A program made the position numbers and the translations under genes. This document shows, piece after piece, positions 60,206-64,000 of a DNA stretch of 64,000 nt. Source of the DNA: Acidimicrobiales bacterium (GTDB lineage: Bacteria > Actinomycetota > Acidimicrobiia > Acidimicrobiales > SHLQ01); NCBI GenBank assembly GCA_020629635.1, contig JAHDCX010000001.1:139043-203042 (forward strand), written 5' to 3'. The notes beneath the pieces were generated by a model. That model searched no databases. It was given only the letters and a program-made list of their open reading frames with translations, and was not told the DNA's origin. Positions within the stretch are counted from its first letter, which is position 1; the number at the start of each line of letters is the position of its first letter.

Positions 60206-63031
60206 TTGGCAGCAAAGATCCGCGTCTACGAACTCGCTCGCGAACTCGGGCTCTCCAACAAGGAGACGCTCGATCTCTGCGACGCGCTCGGAATCGGAGC
60301 AAAGAGTCACTCGTCGTCGATCGTCGACGCGCAAGCAGACCGCGTCCGTCGCAAGGCCGAGCGTGAGGGGCTGGTACGCGAGTCCACCGAGCCCGAAGAT
60401 GCCCCGGCCGAGTCGGCTCCGGAGGTCGACACCCCGAAGGTTTCGACGAAGAAGCCACCGCCCAAGAAGGCCGCACCGGAACCGTCGCCCGAACCCGAAC
60501 CCGAGCCCGCCGTTGCCGAGGCGCCGACGCCGGCGCCCGCCGAGCCCGAGCCGGATCCGACCCCGGAGCCCGCTGCGCCGACTGCCGAGGTCGTCGAGGA
60601 GCCCGAGCCGGTCGCACCGGTCGAATCCGCGTTGCCGCCCGAGCCGGTGGAGCCCGATCAGCAGATGCCCAAGGGCATCGTGTCGTCGAAGGACTCGCGT
60701 AGGCCGATCGTCGAGGGGCCGGTTGCGCCGCCTCCCACCGCGACGCCGCGCAAGCCCAAGGCAGAGTCCACAGACGCCCCGGCCGGGCCGTCGCCAGACG
60801 CTCCGCCGAAGGGCGCTCCATCGCCGAAGGCGAAGGGTCCGACGTCGCTGTCGGGCAAGCCGATTCCACCCCCGCCCGGACCGCCGCGCTCGGCGTCGGG
60901 CAAGCCGATTCCGCCTCCGCCCGGTCGTCCTGGCGGCTCGCGCCCCGGTGGTGGCGGTGGCACCCGTCCCGGCGGCTACTCCGGTGGCCCGCCGCGTGGT
61001 GGCGGTGGCCCGCGTCCAGGAGGCGGCGGAGGACCTCGTCAGGGCGTCCCCGGTGCTGGCGGTCCTCCCGGTGGCGGTGGCCGTCCCGGTGGTGGAGGCC
61101 GTCCCGGTGGTCCGGCTGGCCGTCGCCCGCCGAAGCGCAAGGGGCGTCGTCGCCGCAACCGCGAAGAACTCCAGCCGATGAATGTCCCGAGCTACAGCTC
61201 GCAGGACGCACCGGTCCCCGTCGGGCAGATCGTCGTCGAACGGGCCACAACGCCGCTCGACTTGGGCCCGAAGTTCAATCGCACGGCGGCCGACGTCGTT
61301 CGATTCATGATGCAGCAGGGCGAGATGGTCACGGCGACACAGTCGTTGTCCGACGATCTCATTCAGGCGTTCGCCGATGACCTCGGCGCGGACATCAAGA
61401 TCGTCAACCCTGGCGAGGAGCAAGAGGTCGAGCTCCGCAAGATGCTCGGCTTCGACGAGGAGATCGACGACGCCGAAGACGACGACGATGTCGGCGACGA
61501 CACGCCGCTGCGACCTCCGGTGATCACGGTCATGGGCCACGTCGACCATGGCAAGACGAAGCTGCTCGACCAGATTCGCAACGCCAACGTGGTCGACGGC
61601 GAAGCGGGCGGTATCACCCAGCACATCGGTGCCTACCAGACCGAACGCCAGGGCGAATTGCTGACCTTCATCGACACGCCGGGCCACGAGGCCTTCACCG
61701 CAATGCGCTCCCGTGGTGCTCAGGCGACCGACATCGTGATCCTCGTCGTCGCCGCAGACGATGGCGTCATGCCTCAGACGATCGAGGCGCTCAACCACGC
61801 CAAGGCGGCCGAGGTGCCAATCGTGGTTGCGGTCAACAAGATCGACCGCGAGAACGCCAACCCGCAGCGTGTGCTCACCCAGTTGACCGAGTACGAGCTG
61901 ATTCCCGAATCCTTCGGTGGCGACACGATCGTCCAGGAGATCTCGGCGCTCCAGAACATCGGTATCGACGAGCTCCTCGACCAGTTGCTCGTGGTCTCCG
62001 AACTGGCGGAGCTTCGTGCGGACCCGGAGGACCGGGCTCAAGGCGTCGTTCTCGAATCCAACCTCGACATTGGCCGCGGTCCCGTGGCCACGGTTCTGGT
62101 CCAGAAGGGCACGCTCCGAGTCGGGGATCCGATGGTCTCGGGTGCGGCCTGGGGTCGAGTCCGTGCGCTCATCAACGATCGCGGCGAAAGCGTCAAGGCC
62201 GCCGGACCCTCCACACCAGTCCAGGTGCTGGGTCTCAGCGAGGTCGCCGAGGCCGGCGACGAGTTCGTCATCGCTCCGAGCGAGAAGGTGGCCTCGAAGG
62301 TCGCCGACACCCGCGAACACTGGCAGCGCCAGTCGAGCCTCGGCCGCGATGCCGCCGCGACGAGTGGTGGCGCCCGACTCGAGGACATCTTCGAGCAGAT
62401 CCAGCGCGGCGAGGCTGCGAAGCTGAACCTGATCATCAAGGCTGACGTCAACGGTTCGCTGGAGGCAGTGACCGACTCACTGCGCAAGCTCGAGACCCCC
62501 GAGGTCAGCCCGACCTTCGTCCACCGTGGCGTGGGCGGCATCACGGAGAACGACATCTCGCTCGCTGGGGCGTCCAACGCAACCATCATCGGGTTCAACG
62601 TCCGGCCGGACCGCAAGGCCCGCGAGATGGCCGAGGCCGAGCACGTCGAGATCCGTACCTACGAGATCATCTACAAGCTGATCGAGGACATCGAGTCCGC
62701 GATGGTCGGCATGCTCGCTCCCGAGTTCGAAGAGGTCGTCACCGGCGACGCCGAGGTCCGCGAGATCTTCTCGATCCCGCGCATCGGCAAGATCGCCGGT
62801 TGCATGGTCCAGAACGGCGTCATCACGCGTGGCTCCAAGGTGCGCTTCATCCGTGAGGGCACCATCATCTGGAAGGGCGACATCAAGTCGCTGCGACGCT
62901 TCAAGGACGACGCCCGAGAGGTGGCCGCGGGCTACGAATGCGGTATTGGCCTCAGCGACTTCCAGGACCTCAAAGAGGGCGACATCATCGAGACCTACGA
63001 GGAGCGCGAGATCGAGCGTTCGATCTCGTAG
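60206..63031 (+). CDS. infB: Translation initiation factor IF-2
   Basis: The 941-residue protein has the IF2_N domain ([20 protein letters not shown]), then a long Pro/Glu/Ala-rich linker (about 60-220), Pro-rich GKPIPPPPG repeats and a Gly/Arg/Pro-rich stretch (about 245-315). The GTPase core follows: GHVDHGKT (residues 444-451), DTPGHEAF and NKID, then the IF-2 domains II-IV. It starts at TTG 60206; no ATG or GTG in the right place fits. The initiator-tRNA-binding C-terminus is complete. Confidence 0.96.
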   Translation: MAAKIRVYELARELGLSNKETLDLCDALGIGAKSHSSSIVDAQADRVRRKAEREGLVRESTEPEDAPAESAPEVDTPKVSTKKPPPKKAAPEPSPEPEPEPAVAEAPTPAPAEPEPDPTPEPAAPTAEVVEEPEPVAPVESALPPEPVEPDQQMPKGIVSSKDSRRPIVEGPVAPPPTATPRKPKAESTDAPAGPSPDAPPKGAPSPKAKGPTSLSGKPIPPPPGPPRSASGKPIPPPPGRPGGSRPGGGGGTRPGGYSGGPPRGGGGPRPGGGGGPRQGVPGAGGPPGGGGRPGGGGRPGGPAGRRPPKRKGRRRRNREELQPMNVPSYSSQDAPVPVGQIVVERATTPLDLGPKFNRTAADVVRFMMQQGEMVTATQSLSDDLIQAFADDLGADIKIVNPGEEQEVELRKMLGFDEEIDDAEDDDDVGDDTPLRPPVITVMGHVDHGKTKLLDQIRNANVVDGEAGGITQHIGAYQTERQGELLTFIDTPGHEAFTAMRSRGAQATDIVILVVAADDGVMPQTIEALNHAKAAEVPIVVAVNKIDRENANPQRVLTQLTEYELIPESFGGDTIVQEISALQNIGIDELLDQLLVVSELAELRADPEDRAQGVVLESNLDIGRGPVATVLVQKGTLRVGDPMVSGAAWGRVRALINDRGESVKAAGPSTPVQVLGLSEVAEAGDEFVIAPSEKVASKVADTREHWQRQSSLGRDAAATSGGARLEDIFEQIQRGEAAKLNLIIKADVNGSLEAVTDSLRKLETPEVSPTFVHRGVGGITENDISLAGASNATIIGFNVRPDRKAREMAEAEHVEIRTYEIIYKLIEDIESAMVGMLAPEFEEVVTGDAEVREIFSIPRIGKIAGCMVQNGVITRGSKVRFIREGTIIWKGDIKSLRRFKDDAREVAAGYECGIGLSDFQDLKEGDIIETYEEREIERSIS

Positions 63032-63054
63032 CGCCCACCTGGTTCTGGTCGGTC

Positions 63055-63348
63055 GTGCACGTGCTCTCACTGGGCGTCCGAGTCCGGATCCGTCAGGCGC
63101 AGTCCCTCAAGGACAAGCGGTCGGTCGTCCGGTCGTTGCTCGAGCGCAGTCAGGCCAGGCACGGCGTGGCGGTCGCGGAGGTCGGCGACATCGACGATGT
63201 CGGCCTCTCGCGGCTCGGGTTCGTGACGGTGTCGGGTACGGTCGCCGTCGCCGAAGACACCATGGATCGCGTCGAGCGCGAGATCTGGAGCAGAACCGAG
63301 GTCGAGGTGCTCGACATGGAACGCACATGGATGGAGTTGGACCGATGA
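63055..63348 (+). CDS. DUF503/YlxP family protein
   Basis: The 97-residue protein has the DUF503 pattern: VRVRIRQAQSLKDKRSVVRS, VAVAEVGDIDDVGLSRLGFV and a C-terminal VLDMERTWMEL. It is a small protein of unknown function always found between infB and rbfA; it probably assists ribosome or RNA processing. GTG 63055 is followed by a second in-frame GTG at 63061; neither has a strong ribosome site. The stop overlaps rbfA by 4 nt. Confidence 0.88.
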   Translation: MHVLSLGVRVRIRQAQSLKDKRSVVRSLLERSQARHGVAVAEVGDIDDVGLSRLGFVTVSGTVAVAEDTMDRVEREIWSRTEVEVLDMERTWMELDR

Positions 63349-63731
63349 GTCGACGTCGCCGTCATCTTCCGAGCCGAGACCCTGGTGCACAACGGTCATC
63401 ACGGTTGAGCGAGTTGCTGCGCGAGATCATCGCCGAGGAATTGCAGCGCATCGACGACGAGCGTCTCGACTGGGTGTCGGTCACCCACGTCGCCACCGAT
63501 CGCAGCCTGGATCGCGCCGTCGTCTTCTTCACTGCTGCGCTCGGCGAGCCCGAGGACGAAGATGCCCTGGTCGACGTGTTCGAAGAACATCGGTCGCGCC
63601 TGCAGCACGCGATCGGTCGTCAAGCCACATTGCGGCGCACGCCGCCACTGCAGTTCGAGCCGGATCGTCAGCTCCGCACCGCCACGCGCATCGACGAACT
63701 GCTCGACGCAACCACCACCGAGGAGGAGTGA
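63345..63731 (+). CDS. rbfA: Ribosome-binding factor A
   Basis: The 128-residue protein has the KH-like RbfA fold (SSRLSELLREIIAEELQRID; SVTHVATDRSLDRAVVFFTA; FEPDRQLRTATRIDELLD). It aids 30S maturation in the cold. The N-terminal 15 residues are Arg-rich, slightly longer than typical, and the tail is acidic. It is coupled to the DUF503 gene. Confidence 0.93.
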   Translation: MSRRRRHLPSRDPGAQRSSRLSELLREIIAEELQRIDDERLDWVSVTHVATDRSLDRAVVFFTAALGEPEDEDALVDVFEEHRSRLQHAIGRQATLRRTPPLQFEPDRQLRTATRIDELLDATTTEEE

Positions 63732-63735
63732 CCTC

Positions 63736-64000
63736 TTGGGGCGACGGCGCCGAAGCGGCGGTCCCAACGGGTTCGCAATCATCGACAAGCCACAGGGCTG
63801 GACGAGCCACGACGTCGTGGCGAAGGCCCGCGGCGTCTTCGGGACTGGCAAGGTCGGTCACTCCGGCACCCTTGATCCCGACGCCACCGGGGTCCTGATT
63901 CTGGGCATCGGCAAGGGCACACGGCTGCTCCGATTCCTCGATGGTGCGGTGAAGCGCTACACGGGCGAGATTGTCTTCGGGGTCGAGACGGATTCGCTCG
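63736..64000 (+). CDS. truB: tRNA pseudouridine(55) synthase, 5' part only
   Basis: The first 88 codons read GFAIIDKPQGWTSHDVVAKA, then VGHSGTLDPDATGVLILGIG, with the catalytic Asp in HSGTLDPDA, which is TruB. The gene runs off the window end. It starts at TTG 63736, 4 bases after rbfA, behind GGAGG. It modifies U55 in the T-loop of tRNAs. Confidence 0.93.
   Translation, partial: MGRRRRSGGPNGFAIIDKPQGWTSHDVVAKARGVFGTGKVGHSGTLDPDATGVLILGIGKGTRLLRFLDGAVKRYTGEIVFGVETDSL

Noticed and set aside
61000..61135. Gly/Pro/Arg-rich repeated DNA in infB as a mobile repeat
   Set aside because: It is an in-frame linker of IF-2, which is commonly low complexity in actinobacteria.
60203..62320. Minus-strand open frame of 705 codons
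   Set aside because: It is antisense to infB. Its low-complexity Arg/Gly/Thr composition mirrors the infB linker.
1..64000. CRISPR array, rRNA and tRNA genes
   Set aside because: No regularly spaced repeats of 24-37 bp with unique spacers were found, and no cloverleaf or rRNA-like stretch was seen in the gaps. A tRNA missed by eye cannot be fully excluded.

Overview
The window is about 64 kb of high-GC chromosomal DNA from an actinobacterium. An Acidimicrobiia (Ilumatobacter-like) lineage is my best guess, from gene content and style rather than from any search. Supporting signs are the DUF3107 / paired ArsA-type ATPase / PdtaS block, a WhiG/FliA-type sigma factor beside an M23 peptidase and rpsB, a DUF222-HNH endonuclease, frequent GTG starts, and several genes with an actinobacterial -10 box (TAnnnT) only 6-8 nt before the start codon. 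I see no rRNA, tRNA or CRISPR array.

Layout. 0.2-4.8 kb: a sensory phosphorelay (FIST sensor, histidine kinase, OmpR-type regulator, and a convergent pseudokinase-receiver-Hpt protein). 4.9-11.6 kb: an AraC regulator divergent from an ABC sugar importer, a GH63-type glycosidase of the mannosyl-/glucosylglycerate hydrolase kind, and an MFS protein. 11.6-20.5 kb: a polyol catabolic cluster with mannitol 2-dehydrogenase, DeoR regulator and a homocysteine-methyltransferase-like gene on the minus strand, and a binding protein, two permeases, an ATPase and fructokinase on the plus strand. Import of mannitol, oxidation to fructose and phosphorylation to fructose-6-phosphate would form a complete route. 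20.6-27.1 kb: mixed metabolic and unknown genes, including a PA3286-like ketoacyl synthase III, a flavodoxin-type reductase, an HNH protein and a ferritin-like protein.

27.2-33.3 kb is an accessory island of less uniform codon use. It holds an unknown gene, an IS30 element with a frame-split transposase, a translationally coupled pair (a coiled-coil protein plus a DUF4041/GIY-YIG nuclease-like protein) that I regard as the best candidate for an undescribed, possibly anti-phage, system, and a string of tiny overlapping minus-strand genes. 33.5-38.5 kb: Mrp, DUF3107, two ArsA-like ATPases and the PdtaS kinase. 38.6-41.3 kb: a large secreted protein and several small genes, one apparently frameshifted.

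41.3-48.7 kb: a spermidine-synthase-like membrane protein, then the DNA-processing block yraN, comM, dprA and a Xer recombinase, a sigma factor and an M23 protein. yraN and comM share an almost identical promoter that fits the RecA-independent DNA-damage (RecA-NDp/PafBC) consensus. 48.8-64 kb is a conserved core block, all on the plus strand: rpsB-tsf-pyrH-frr-cdsA-dxr-rseP-ispG-(unknown)-rimP-nusA-infB-ylxP-rbfA-truB. It covers translation, phospholipid and isoprenoid precursor synthesis and regulated membrane proteolysis. S2 and CdsA carry conspicuous lineage-specific extensions.
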